Of a stretch of DNA of 64,000 bases, positions 1 through 8,241 are shown one piece after another (within the stretch, counting starts at the first letter, position 1; every line of letters begins with the position of its first letter). This DNA comes from Streptomonospora salina (GTDB taxonomy: Bacteria > Actinomycetota > Actinomycetes > Streptosporangiales > Streptosporangiaceae): NCBI RefSeq assembly GCF_014204715.1, contig NZ_JACHLY010000001.1, positions 2,936,501 through 3,000,500 on the forward strand, given 5' to 3'. The notes under the pieces are model-generated. The model was given only the letters and a program-made list of their open reading frames with translations, was not told where the DNA came from and ran no database searches. The position numbers and the translations under genes were made by a program.

Positions 1-96
1 CTGCCGCGCGGACCCTTCGGTGCGCCGCGGGGCCGCACCGCGGCAGAGGGCGGCGTGTTGCGATTCACCAGTCCCAGTATGACGACGGAGAGTGCG

Positions 97-882
97 ATGA
101 ACGGCCAGGTGCTGCGCATGAGCGGCGTGACGGTGCGCCGCGGCGAGGCGGAACCGCTGCGCGAGGTGGATTGGACCGTGGAGGAGGACGAGCGCTGGGC
201 GGTGCTGGGCCCCAACGGGGCGGGTAAGACGTCGCTGCTCAGCGTGGCCGCCGCACAGACGGTGCCCGACACCGGATCGGCCGAGGTGCTCGGCGCGTCC
301 CTGGCCGGTGCCGACACCACGGAACTGCGCAGCATGGTCGGGTTCGCCAGTTCCGCGGTGGCCAACCGCATTCCCGATGCGATGACGGTGCTCGATCTGG
401 TGATCAGCGCGGCCTACGGGTATCTGGGCCGCTTCGGCGAGGAGTACGGAACGGTCGACTACGGGCGCGGGCGGGCGCTGCTGAACCGCTGGGGTGCGGG
501 CCACTTGGCCGAGCGGCGCTTCGGCACCCTGTCGGAAGGCGAGCGCAAGCGGGTGCTCATCACCCGGGCGCTCATGGCCGACCCGGAGCTGCTGCTGCTC
601 GACGAACCGGCCGCCGGGCTCGACCTGGGCGGGCGCGAGGACCTGCTCGGGCGGCTGGGCGCGCTGGCCGACGACATCGACGCGCCGACGCTCGCGATCG
701 TGTCGCACCATGTGGAGGAGATCCCGCCCGGATTCACCCACGTGCTGATGATGCGCGACGGCGCGGTGACGGCCGCCGGGCCGGTGGAGTCCGTCATGAC
801 CGGGGAGAACCTGAGCGCGACGTTCGGGCTGGAGCTGAAGCTGGAGCGCGACGGGAAGCGGTGGAACGCCCGCGCCGTATGA
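97..882 (+). CDS. ABC transporter ATP-binding protein
   Basis: This is a cytoplasmic ATPase subunit of an ABC transporter, 261 aa from this start. The Walker A motif GPNGAGKTS lies near residue 39. The ABC signature reads LSEGERKR and is followed by the Walker B region LLLLDEPAAGLDL and an H-loop His in SHHVEE. The family is certain but the substrate is not. No permease or binding-protein gene follows within the window, so partners would have to lie upstream of position 1. An ATG at 79 and a GTG at 55 are also in frame. I prefer ATG 97 because GGAGAG sits five bases before it and it still leaves the first beta strand intact. A stand-alone ATPase role cannot be excluded. Confidence 0.9.
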   Translation: MNGQVLRMSGVTVRRGEAEPLREVDWTVEEDERWAVLGPNGAGKTSLLSVAAAQTVPDTGSAEVLGASLAGADTTELRSMVGFASSAVANRIPDAMTVLDLVISAAYGYLGRFGEEYGTVDYGRGRALLNRWGAGHLAERRFGTLSEGERKRVLITRALMADPELLLLDEPAAGLDLGGREDLLGRLGALADDIDAPTLAIVSHHVEEIPPGFTHVLMMRDGAVTAAGPVESVMTGENLSATFGLELKLERDGKRWNARAV

Positions 883-893
883 CGCATGCGTCC

Positions 894-913
894 GGCGGGG
901 ATCCATCCCCGCC
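894..913 (+). terminator. Hairpin after the ABC ATPase gene, possible terminator
   Basis: A perfect 20-base palindrome, GGCGGGGAT-CC-ATCCCCGCC, begins 12 bases after the ABC ATPase stop codon. As RNA it would form an 8-bp GC stem with a 4-base loop. There is no T-run, which is usual for actinomycete terminators. The rest of the gap up to 1177 shows nothing I can support. Confidence 0.4.
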
Positions 914-1177
914 GTCCCCGGGCTGAGGCCAGGATCAAATCGACATATCGGAGTGGCCGCAATCGGGTGTGCTGTCCGCATGCGGTCAGGTAGTGCCCGT
1001 TCGGCGCGGGACGAGTGGGCTTTTGCGGAGACGTGCGGGTACATCCGGCTTAGGATCGCCGCGTGTGCCGGCGGCGGTGTGCCGCCCGCGCACCGGTTGC
1101 CGCGTACCGGCCGGAGTGGCTCGGCGATCGCGCACTGACCACCTGTGTCCCCGTACAGGAGAGCCGGAGCCGCCCCG

Positions 1178-2164
1178 ATGGGAACCATCGTCATCATCCT
1201 GCTGATCTTCGTCGCCGTCCTGGCCGTGATCGGTTGGCGCAGCGTCCGCATCGTCCCCCAGGCCATGGCCGACGTCGTGGAGCGGTTCGGCGGCTACCAC
1301 CGCACGCTCAGCTCGGGGTTCAACATCGTGGTTCCGTTCATCGACCACGTCCGCCAGCGCATCGACATGCGGGTGCAGGTGGTCAGCTTCCCGCCCCAGG
1401 CCGCCATCACCCACGACAACCTGTCGGTCAACGTCGACACCGCCGTCTACATCAGGGTCACCGACCCCTACAACGCCACCTACCGGGTCGCCAGCTTCAT
1501 CCAGGCGGTCGAGCAGTTGGCTTCGGCGACGCTGCGCAACGTCATCGGCGGGATGGAGCTGGAGCAGACCCTGACCTCGCGCGACGAGATCAACCGGGAG
1601 CTGAGCGCCGTGCTGGACGAGGCCACGGCCGAATGGGGTATCGAGGTCAGCCGCGTCGAGCTGAAGTCCGTCGAGCCCCCGGAGTCCGTCCAGGAGGCCA
1701 TGGAGAAGCAGATGCGCGCCGATCGCGACAAGCGCGCGGAGATCCTCACCGCCGAGGGGCAGAAGCAGTCGGCGATCCTGCGGGCCGAGGGCGAGCAGTC
1801 GGCAGCGGTGCTCAGCGCCCAGGGGTCCGCCGACGCGGAGAAGGTGCGTGCCAAGGCCCAAGCCGAGGCGATGACGGTCCGTGCCCGCGGCGAGGCCGAT
1901 GCGATCACGATGGTGGCCAAGGCGCTGAAGGCCGGCGACGTCAGCCAGGAGGTGCTGGCGTATCAGTACGTGCAGAAGCTGCCCGAGATCGCGCAGGGCG
2001 ACTCCAACAAGGTGTGGATCGTACCCAGCGAGATGGGCAAGGCGCTGGAGGGCATCGGCGACGTGTTCGGGCGCGTCCGCGACGTCGCCGACGAGGCATC
2101 GGCCGGGACGAACGGTGCGACCGGTGCCGACGGAGAGGACGGCGGGCGGCGCCTCGACGGCTGA
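1178..2164 (+). CDS. SPFH/band 7 domain membrane protein (stomatin/slipin-like)
   Basis: This 328-aa protein has one N-terminal membrane helix (roughly residues 2-20, IVIILLIFVAVLAVIGW) followed by a band-7/SPFH domain. A long charged, Ala/Glu-rich coiled region (about residues 185-260) carries repeated AEG/ARGEAD motifs. This is the slipin/stomatin arrangement: a membrane-anchored oligomer thought to organise membrane microdomains or protease partners. The usual partner, an NfeD-like protease, is not adjacent. The start is ATG 1178, just before the hydrophobic segment, with AGGAGAG upstream. An in-frame GTG at 1145 would only add eleven non-conserved residues. The C-terminus is low-complexity Gly/Asp-rich sequence. 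Confidence 0.9.
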   Translation: MGTIVIILLIFVAVLAVIGWRSVRIVPQAMADVVERFGGYHRTLSSGFNIVVPFIDHVRQRIDMRVQVVSFPPQAAITHDNLSVNVDTAVYIRVTDPYNATYRVASFIQAVEQLASATLRNVIGGMELEQTLTSRDEINRELSAVLDEATAEWGIEVSRVELKSVEPPESVQEAMEKQMRADRDKRAEILTAEGQKQSAILRAEGEQSAAVLSAQGSADAEKVRAKAQAEAMTVRARGEADAITMVAKALKAGDVSQEVLAYQYVQKLPEIAQGDSNKVWIVPSEMGKALEGIGDVFGRVRDVADEASAGTNGATGADGEDGGRRLDG

Positions 2165-2380
2165 CGGGCTGTCGGGTAGTCGGCCGGTCGTGGTGGGCGG
2201 TCGGCCGATGCGCAGAACAGTTCCCGAAACGCGTGCGCGGTGCCGTCGGTCCGCGCCTTCGCGCTGCTGCCGCGAAGGCGCGGACGGGTGCCGCGGTGGC
2301 GGCGGGTGCGCCGCGGGGCGCGGCGGAGGCGGATCAGCGCTCCGGCCGAACCGTCCGCCTTCCCCGGTGCGGCGCCGCCG

Positions 2381-2728
2381 TCACCGCTCGGCCTCGGCCG
2401 GGGCGGCGAGCGAGGCGTCCTGGAGCCAGCCTTCCCCTGCGGTCTCCGAGTTCGCCCGCTCGTAGCGTGCCCGTGCTGTCGTCAGCAGATCCCACCACGA
2501 CGTGACGTCCGGGCGCCGCCGCAGCAGCGCCCTGCGCTCGCGTTCGGTCATGCCTCCCCAGACACCGAACTCGATGCGGCCGTCCAAGGCCTCGGCCAGG
2601 CACTCGGTGCGCACCGGGCAGCCGCGGCAGATCAGTTTGGCGCGGTTCTGCGCCGCTCCCTGAACGAACAGTGCATCGGGGTCGACCTCGCGACACAGCG
2701 CGCGGGTCGTCATCTCTGCAGTCCACAT
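2381..2728 (-). CDS. wblA: WhiB-family Fe-S regulator, WblA/WhiB4 type
   Basis: This 115-aa protein has the four iron-sulfur cysteines of the Wbl family: C12, then C34-x2-C37-x5-C43. The GVWGG turn follows at residues 55-59, then a basic tail (RERRALLRRRP). The surrounding residues (DPDALFVQGAAQNRAK, EFGVWGGMTER) match what I know of WblA of Streptomyces and WhiB4 of mycobacteria rather than WhiB1 or WhiD. In Streptomyces WblA controls the switch from aerial growth to sporulation and represses antibiotic production; WhiB4 is a redox regulator. It stands alone, with a gap of about 550 bases upstream as expected for a heavily regulated developmental gene. ATG 2728 has a GGAG-type site upstream; ATG 2713 is an alternative. 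Confidence 0.93.
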   Translation of the reverse strand: MWTAEMTTRALCREVDPDALFVQGAAQNRAKLICRGCPVRTECLAEALDGRIEFGVWGGMTERERRALLRRRPDVTSWWDLLTTARARYERANSETAGEGWLQDASLAAPAEAER

Positions 2729-3278
2729 GTTGCCCCACTCCCAAGATCAGCATGTGTGTCGGATGCGCCGACGGGCGCGGTCGCCGGCGCGGATCGGCGG
2801 GGGCGGGGCACCGGCCGGGAACGTTTCCCGAGCGCTGGTCCGGACAGGGGGTCGGCTCTTCGCGTCGGGCCGGGGTTTCGGCTTGTTGTGTCCCACCTCA
2901 CCGCTGATGTCGAAACTACGGATCGGCGGAGAAGCACGACAGGCCCCATTGGGCCCATTTCTGATATAGCCCGAGTGGGTCATGGCCAAATGGACTCCGG
3001 TTTGCAACACGGTGCGCTTCGGATTAGGCACGTTCGGCGACGAGCGCGGCTCGGCGGTCGCGGGCGAACGAGAGGGGACGGGTTCGGGGGTGTGGCGAAT
3101 GCGACACGGGGCGCGTCTCGGCGGCGCGCACCGGCGAGTGATCCGCAGCGTAGACTGTATGCACTGAACCTCGGGTTCGGCCGAGTCAGCGGCCTCCGGG
3201 GTCCGTACGGCGTGCGGAGCCGCCCGATCGGACTATGCGCTCCTGCCGCCGCTCGTTCCCACTTCGTGAAAGGCGGCC
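2729..3278. promoter_or_regulatory. Divergent upstream region of wblA and the TSUP gene
   Basis: About 550 bases without a supported gene separate wblA (minus) from the TSUP exporter (plus). Short open frames here lack the third-position GC bias of neighbouring genes. The region contains one clear palindrome at 2816-2830 (listed separately). Nothing else stands out, and I could not place a convincing -35/-10 pair for either gene. Confidence 0.4.
2816..2830. promoter_or_regulatory. Palindrome upstream of wblA, candidate operator
   Basis: CGGGAACGTTTCCCG is a near-perfect inverted repeat (CGGGAA and TTCCCG arms around an off-centre CGT). It lies about 90 bases before the wblA start codon. It could be a regulator binding site. 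The factor is unknown. Confidence 0.35.
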
Positions 3279-4037
3279 ATGAGTCCGTGGGAGGCGCTCG
3301 CCATTCTGCTGGCGGGCATCGGCGCAGGCGGGATCAACGCGGTCGTAGGGTCGGGAACCCTGTTCACCTTCCCGGTACTGCTGGCGTTCGGGTTCCCACC
3401 GGTGACGGCGTCGATCTCGAACAGCATCGGCCTGGCTCCGGGCGCCCTCACCGGAACCTTCGGCTACCGGCGCGAGCTGCGCGGCCAGGGCCGCCGCGTG
3501 CTGCGGCTGGCGGCGATGTCCTGCCTCGGCGCCTTGACCGGCGGCGTGCTGCTGCTCAACCTGCCCTCGGAGGTCTTCGAGAGCGTCGTGCCGGTGCTCA
3601 TCGGCATGGCGTGTGTGCTCATCGTCGTCCAGCCGCGCATCGCCCGCCGGATGCGCGAACGCAGGCCCCCCGGCTCGGGCCGGGGACCGCTGGTGCCGCT
3701 GGGGGTCTACGCCGCCGGCACCTACGGCGGTTACTTCGCCGCCGCCCAGGGGATCGTGCTGATCAGCATCCTGGGCACCGCGCTGGACGAGGACGTGCAC
3801 CGGATCAACGCGCTGAAGAACGCGCTCGCCGCCACCGTCAACGCCACGGCCGCGGTCTTCTACATCACCTTCGGGGCGCCGTCGTGGCCCGCGGTCGCGC
3901 TGATCGCGGCGGGCTCGGTCGTCGGCGGCTACACCGGGGCGGTGCTGGGCCGCATGCTCAAGCCCTTCGCGCTGCGCGGGCTGATCGTGGCGGTCGGGCT
4001 GACCGCCGCCGTCCAGCTGGTACTCGAACGGATCTGA
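3279..4037 (+). CDS. TSUP (TauE/SafE) family membrane exporter
   Basis: This 252-aa integral membrane protein has about eight hydrophobic helices in the two-repeat TauE/SafE pattern. The characteristic N-terminal sequence GINAVVGSGTLFTFPVLL is followed by a Ser/Asn-rich segment (ISNSIGL). Repeat 2 begins around GTYGGYFAAAQG. The family exports sulfite, sulfonates or other organic anions across the plasma membrane; the substrate cannot be told from sequence. ATG 3279 has GAAAGG eight bases upstream. The gene appears monocistronic, with a convergent HD-domain gene downstream. Confidence 0.9.
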   Translation: MSPWEALAILLAGIGAGGINAVVGSGTLFTFPVLLAFGFPPVTASISNSIGLAPGALTGTFGYRRELRGQGRRVLRLAAMSCLGALTGGVLLLNLPSEVFESVVPVLIGMACVLIVVQPRIARRMRERRPPGSGRGPLVPLGVYAAGTYGGYFAAAQGIVLISILGTALDEDVHRINALKNALAATVNATAAVFYITFGAPSWPAVALIAAGSVVGGYTGAVLGRMLKPFALRGLIVAVGLTAAVQLVLERI

Positions 4038-4198
4038 GTCCGCCCCGCCGCTCCGCCCCTCGGCGGCGCCGGTCGCCGCGTTTCCAGTGGGAGACGGGCC
4101 GACTCGCCCGACGGACGAGCCGCGCCCCATGCTCCGACCCCGGGGCGGCCGGCTCCGCGGGGATCCCGGTCGGGTCCCCGGTCCGGCCCGCCCCGGAC

Positions 4199-4825
4199 TC
4201 AGCCGGCCGCGAGGTACCCGCGGCGCTCGGCGTCCTCGATCAGCGCCTCCGCGTAGGACCCCAGCGCCGGGGACCCGTCGGCGATGATCTTCACCTTGTC
4301 GGCGACCTGCCTGCGGGTGACGTTGTGGCGCACCCACGTGCCGCCCTCGGTGTGCCAGTTGGCCAGCATCGGCGCCAGCCGGTCGACGGCCTTGGCGAAG
4401 CGCGCCTCCGGCGTCGTGCGCGCCTCGAACTCGTCCCACAGCGCACGCGTGTGCCGGGCCTGGTCCTCGGGCAGCAGGGCGAAGATGCGATCGGCGGCGG
4501 TGCGTTCCCGATCGGCCTGCGAGCCGGTCTCTCGCGTGTCGAAGATGAACGTGTCGCCGGCGTCGATCTCGACGATGTCGTGCAGCACCAGCATCTCCAC
4601 GACCCGGTCGATGTCGGTGCCCTGCGGCGCGTACTCGGCGAACACCCGCGCGGCCAGTGCCAGGTGCCAGGAGTGCTCGGCGTCGTTCTCGCGGCGCGAC
4701 CCGTCGACGAGCATGTTGCGCCGCAGGATGCGCTTGAGCTTGTCGGTCTCCAGAACGAACCGGAGTTGGGACGTGAGCCGTTCGTGGTCGACGCCGCCGG
4801 CGAACACCGGTGCCGGTTCCGTCAC
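4199..4825 (-). CDS. HD-domain phosphohydrolase (YfbR/HDDC2-like 5'-nucleotidase)
   Basis: This 208-aa HD-superfamily protein has metal-binding residues visible in order: the His of NDAEHSWH, the HD pair of VLHDIVEIDAGD, and a later conserved Asp (KAVDRLAP). This spacing is that of the YfbR/HDDC2 group, metal-dependent 5'-nucleotidases acting on (deoxy)nucleoside monophosphates. The exact substrate is inferred. I chose the GTG at 4825 because a perfect AGGAGG lies nine bases before it. Longer in-frame versions would run into the divergent flavoenzyme gene and add Arg-rich sequence unlike the family. Confidence 0.87.
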   Translation of the reverse strand: MTEPAPVFAGGVDHERLTSQLRFVLETDKLKRILRRNMLVDGSRRENDAEHSWHLALAARVFAEYAPQGTDIDRVVEMLVLHDIVEIDAGDTFIFDTRETGSQADRERTAADRIFALLPEDQARHTRALWDEFEARTTPEARFAKAVDRLAPMLANWHTEGGTWVRHNVTRRQVADKVKIIADGSPALGSYAEALIEDAERRGYLAAG

Positions 4826-4953
4826 GTAAGTAGCCCTCCTAGCAACGATGGGTGCCACGTCGGCACCAGGGGAATCTCCCGGATACCACGGGGATGATCC
4901 CATGCGGCGGCGTCCGTACGGTCGGCGCCGAGGCGTCCGGCAGAGGAGACGGC

Positions 4954-6330
4954 ATGGAGCGGCGAGTGAACGAACGGTCACGGCTCATCGTCATCGGCGG
5001 CGACGCGGCGGGGATGAGCGCCGCGTCGCAGGCTCGGAGGCTGCGCGGCGCAGAGGACCTGGAGATCCTCGCCCTCGAACGCGGACACCACACATCCTAC
5101 TCGGCCTGCGGCATCCCCTACCTGGTCGGCGGAACCGTGAACAGCTCCGACTCCCTGATCGCGCGCGATCCCGCGACCTTCCGCCGCGACTTCGGCATCG
5201 AGGTGCGTACCGCGACCGAAGCCGAAGCGATCGATCCGGACCGGGGCACCGTCACCGCCCGCACCGCCGGCGGGCCCGCCGTCGAGGAGCCCTTCGACGC
5301 GCTCATGATCGCCACCGGCGCCGTCCCGGTGCGCCCCGGCCTTCCCGGCATGGACGCGCCGGGAGTGTTCGGCGTGCAGACCCTGGCCGACGGCATCGCC
5401 GTGCGCGACGTCGTCGACACCGGGCGGGTACGCACCGCGGTAGTGGTCGGCGGGGGCTACATCGGGCTGGAGATGGCCGAGGCGTTCGTGCAGCGCGGCA
5501 TCGAGGTGCGCCTGATCGAGGCCGCCTCCGAACCCATGACCACGCTCGACCCCGACATGGGGCGGCTGGTGCACGACGCGCTGCTCAAGATGGGGGTGCT
5601 GGTGCACACCGACGAGCCGGTCACCGGAGTCGAGACCGGACCCGGCGGCGCCGCCCGTGCGGTGGCCACCGACCGCGCGGCCTACCCGGCCGACATCGTC
5701 GTGCTGGGGCTGGGTGTGCGGCCCGACAGCGAAATGGCGGGCGCCGCGGGGATCGACGTGGGGCCCACCGGCGGCATCGCCGTCGACGCCCGCATGCGCA
5801 CCTCCGCCGAAGGGGTGTGGGCCGGCGGCGACTGCGTGCAGAGCCTGCACCGCATCTCGCAGGCGCCCGTGGCCATCGCTCTGGGCACCCACGCCAACAA
5901 GCAGGGGCGGGTGGCCGGTACCGACATCGGCGGCGGCTACGAGCGCTTCGGCGGTGTACTGGGCACGGCCATCAGCAAAGTGTGCGGTCTGGAGGTGGCG
6001 CGCACCGGGCTCAACGAGACCGAGGCCGAGCGCGCCGGGTTCGAGTTCGCGACCGTCGCCCTGGAGTCCACCACCCGGGCGGGCTACTACCCCGGAGCCG
6101 AACTCATGACGACGAAGGTGCTGGCCGAGCGCACGTCCCGGCGGCTGCTGGGTGCCCAGATCGTCGGCCGGGAGAACGCGGCCAAGCGAGTGGACGTCCT
6201 GGCCGCAGCGCTGTGGGGCGCCATGTCGGTGGACGACGTCGCGGGGATGGACCTGGGCTACGCGCCGCCGTTCTCGCCGGTGTGGGACCCCGTCCAGATC
6301 GCCGCCCGCAAGCTGGCCGAGACGGTCTGA
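4954..6330 (+). CDS. CoA-disulfide reductase / NADH oxidase-like FAD-dependent oxidoreductase
   Basis: This is a 458-aa pyridine-nucleotide-disulfide oxidoreductase. An N-terminal FAD motif (GGDAAGMSAA) is followed by a single redox cysteine, C52, in the motif SACGIPY. That motif defines the CoA-disulfide reductase/NADH oxidase/persulfide reductase subgroup. A second nucleotide-binding motif (GGGYIGLEMAE) lies around residue 165 and a dimerisation domain closes the protein. Likely roles are reduction of CoA or low-molecular-weight disulfides or persulfides, or NAD(P)H oxidation. ATG 4954 has AGAGGAG upstream. The gene is divergent from the HD phosphohydrolase gene with 128 bases between them. 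Confidence 0.88.
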   Translation: MERRVNERSRLIVIGGDAAGMSAASQARRLRGAEDLEILALERGHHTSYSACGIPYLVGGTVNSSDSLIARDPATFRRDFGIEVRTATEAEAIDPDRGTVTARTAGGPAVEEPFDALMIATGAVPVRPGLPGMDAPGVFGVQTLADGIAVRDVVDTGRVRTAVVVGGGYIGLEMAEAFVQRGIEVRLIEAASEPMTTLDPDMGRLVHDALLKMGVLVHTDEPVTGVETGPGGAARAVATDRAAYPADIVVLGLGVRPDSEMAGAAGIDVGPTGGIAVDARMRTSAEGVWAGGDCVQSLHRISQAPVAIALGTHANKQGRVAGTDIGGGYERFGGVLGTAISKVCGLEVARTGLNETEAERAGFEFATVALESTTRAGYYPGAELMTTKVLAERTSRRLLGAQIVGRENAAKRVDVLAAALWGAMSVDDVAGMDLGYAPPFSPVWDPVQIAARKLAETV

Positions 6331-6359
6331 GCGGCGCCCCTCCGCTGCCGCCGCCGGGC

Positions 6360-7253
6360 TCAGGCCAGCCGGACGGTCTCCTCGGTCGGCGACGAGGTCT
6401 GGGGGCCGGCGGCGAGGTGGGAGTGGAACCATTCGGTCAGGGCGCGGTCGGCCAGCACGTTGCCGGGCGCCGGCGGGCCGGGCTCCAGTCCCGGTTCCGG
6501 GCCCATCGTGTGGGCGAGGTCGGGCACCTCGATATGCCGCAGCGCCTCAGCGGGATAGTGCGCGGCGAGCGCGTCGTGCAGGGCGCGGCCGCGTTCGGGC
6601 GCGACGACGTCGTCCTGCTGGCCGTTGACGACCAGGAGCGGGGGCTGGGGGCGGCGCTCGGCGATCTCGCCGGCGCGGGCAGCGAAGTCCAGCCAGGCGG
6701 CGACCTCGTGGGAGGTCTCGTTCCAGCTGTAGGGGATGCCCAGGCGCCGCTCGCGGGCGGTGAGCACCGCCTGCGGCTCGATGATCGGGTTGACCGCGCC
6801 GGCGGCGGCGATGGGCAGCTTGCTCTCGGCCAGTGCCAGCAGCGCCGCCGCGCCGCCCGCGCCCACGCCCATCAGGCCCAGGGCCGAGTCGGCGACGGGG
6901 AACCGCGCACGCAGGTCCTTCACCGCACGCGGGAGTTCGGCGGCGGCCTGTTCGACGACCGGTCCGAAGAGCTCGATCAGGTAGTCCGCCTGCCCGCGCC
7001 GGTTGACCTCGGCGACCCCGCCCTCGGGCAGCCGGGCGCCGAACATCGGCAACCCCAGGTAGAAGCGCCACGCGGGCAGGGAGGCCAGTGGCAGGGTTCC
7101 GGCCAGGGCGGCCTCACTGCGCGGGGGCTCGAACGCGTGCAGAGCGAGGATCATGGGCGCCCGGTCGGCGGCGACCGCGGGCGGTACCGCGACGAAGGGG
7201 ATCCCCGCCGCTGTACCGGTGGTCGGATGGGTGAGGGTGCTGTCGGCTCGCAC
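6360..7253 (-). CDS. Alpha/beta-hydrolase (dienelactone hydrolase-like)
   Basis: This is a 297-aa soluble alpha/beta-hydrolase. The strand and oxyanion region reads APMILALHAF. The usual G-x-S-x-G elbow is replaced by LMGVGAGGAAA, so the nucleophile serine is not obvious here. The acid (NGQQDDVVAPER) and the His (DLAHTMGPEP) are present. The function is probably esterase-like or a non-catalytic relative. GTG 7253 is preferred because GGGAGGAG lies just upstream; the longer in-frame start lacks a ribosome site. It follows the TetR gene on the same strand after 90 bases, so the two may be co-transcribed and the regulator may control it. Confidence 0.8.
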   Translation of the reverse strand: MRADSTLTHPTTGTAAGIPFVAVPPAVAADRAPMILALHAFEPPRSEAALAGTLPLASLPAWRFYLGLPMFGARLPEGGVAEVNRRGQADYLIELFGPVVEQAAAELPRAVKDLRARFPVADSALGLMGVGAGGAAALLALAESKLPIAAAGAVNPIIEPQAVLTARERRLGIPYSWNETSHEVAAWLDFAARAGEIAERRPQPPLLVVNGQQDDVVAPERGRALHDALAAHYPAEALRHIEVPDLAHTMGPEPGLEPGPPAPGNVLADRALTEWFHSHLAAGPQTSSPTEETVRLA

Positions 7254-7343
7254 TGAAGGCTCCTCCCGTTTTCGGATGCCGAAAGCCGTCGTGGCGATCT
7301 GGATCGGCCTCATCCGTGCTGAGCATGCCTGTCGCAGCCTAGT

Positions 7344-8069
7344 TCAGCCGAAGTGTCGGCCGAGGTAGGTGCGCAGCAGGATCTTGCTCTCGTCGATGAG
7401 GCGGGGGTCACCGTCGGGGTCGGTGCGGAACGCGAGTTTGAGGACCGCGTCGGCGGCCTCGACGGCCACGGTCACGGCGCGGTCGAGGTCCTCGGTCGCG
7501 TCGGCGCCGGCCACCGATGTCAGCAGGGTGCGGATGCGGGTGGCGATCACCCGGTTGTTCTCGGCCGCCGAGTCCAGCAGGCGGGTGTCGACGACGTCGC
7601 CGAAGTGCAGGCTGCGGAACCCGGGGACGGTGCGGTGCATCTCCAGGTACTCGTCGACGATGGCGTCGGCGGCCTGGATCCAGTGGCTGCGGCCGCCCGC
7701 TGCGAGGCGGTCGCGCACCCGGGCGGTGAACAGGTCCAAATAGCGCAGCGCCAGCGCCTGGGTGATGGCGCGCTTGTCGGGGAAGAACTGATACACCGAC
7801 CCGATGGCCACGCCCGCGCGTTCGGCGATACGTGTGGTGGACAGGTTGGTGTAGCCGCCTTCGTCGAGCAGGTCGGCACAGGCGTCGAGCATGCGCTGCA
7901 CGCGCACCATGCTGCGGTGCTGGGCCGGGAGTCTGCGCAGAGGGGCGTGGGAAAGCGAGGAGCCGGCCGCGCCGAATCCTCTGCCGGGCTCCCGGTCGGC
8001 GGCGTCGGCGGGCGGTTCGGCCCCTGGCGGTGTCGGCACCCAGGCGGTGCCGTGAGTGGAAGTGGTCAT
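7344..8069 (-). CDS. TetR-family transcriptional regulator
   Basis: This 241-aa regulator has a roughly 45-residue Pro/Ala-rich N-terminal extension. A TetR helix-turn-helix follows, running from RMLDACADLL to the recognition helix VAIGSVYQFFPDKRA. The C-terminal domain is all-helical and ligand-binding. ATG 8069 has a purine-rich GAGGGGG upstream. It lies in line with the downstream alpha/beta-hydrolase gene and is divergent from the adenosine deaminase gene, so either may be its target. The ligand is unknown. The N-terminal extension could mean the true start is internal, but no better ribosome site is visible. Confidence 0.9.
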   Translation of the reverse strand: MTTSTHGTAWVPTPPGAEPPADAADREPGRGFGAAGSSLSHAPLRRLPAQHRSMVRVQRMLDACADLLDEGGYTNLSTTRIAERAGVAIGSVYQFFPDKRAITQALALRYLDLFTARVRDRLAAGGRSHWIQAADAIVDEYLEMHRTVPGFRSLHFGDVVDTRLLDSAAENNRVIATRIRTLLTSVAGADATEDLDRAVTVAVEAADAVLKLAFRTDPDGDPRLIDESKILLRTYLGRHFG

Positions 8070-8205
8070 CACGCCCCCTCTGACTCTGCCCTGTGTGCAC
8101 TCGGTTCCCCATCCAAGCCGACGTCGCCGCCGTGATCGCGGTTGTGACCGCATACGGCCATGCCGGCGGATGTGCCGGATCGGAACCGGCGGCGCTCCGC
8201 GGCGC

Positions 8206-8234
8206 TTGGAGCGGGGGCCGCGGCTGAGTAACGT
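8206..8234 (+). promoter_or_regulatory. Predicted promoter of the adenosine deaminase gene (leaderless)
   Basis: TTGGAG (8206-8211) and TAACGT (8229-8234) are 17 bases apart, a good housekeeping-type -35/-10 pair. The -10 ends seven bases before ATG 8242, and no ribosome binding site precedes that ATG. Together these suggest a leaderless mRNA. Confidence 0.55.
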
Positions 8235-8241
8235 CGTCCGA

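Noticed and set aside
986-1861. Long minus-strand open frame opposite the SPFH gene
   Set aside because: It is antisense to a clearly conserved gene and its translation is His/Leu/Gly/Arg-rich low-complexity sequence typical of high-GC shadow frames.
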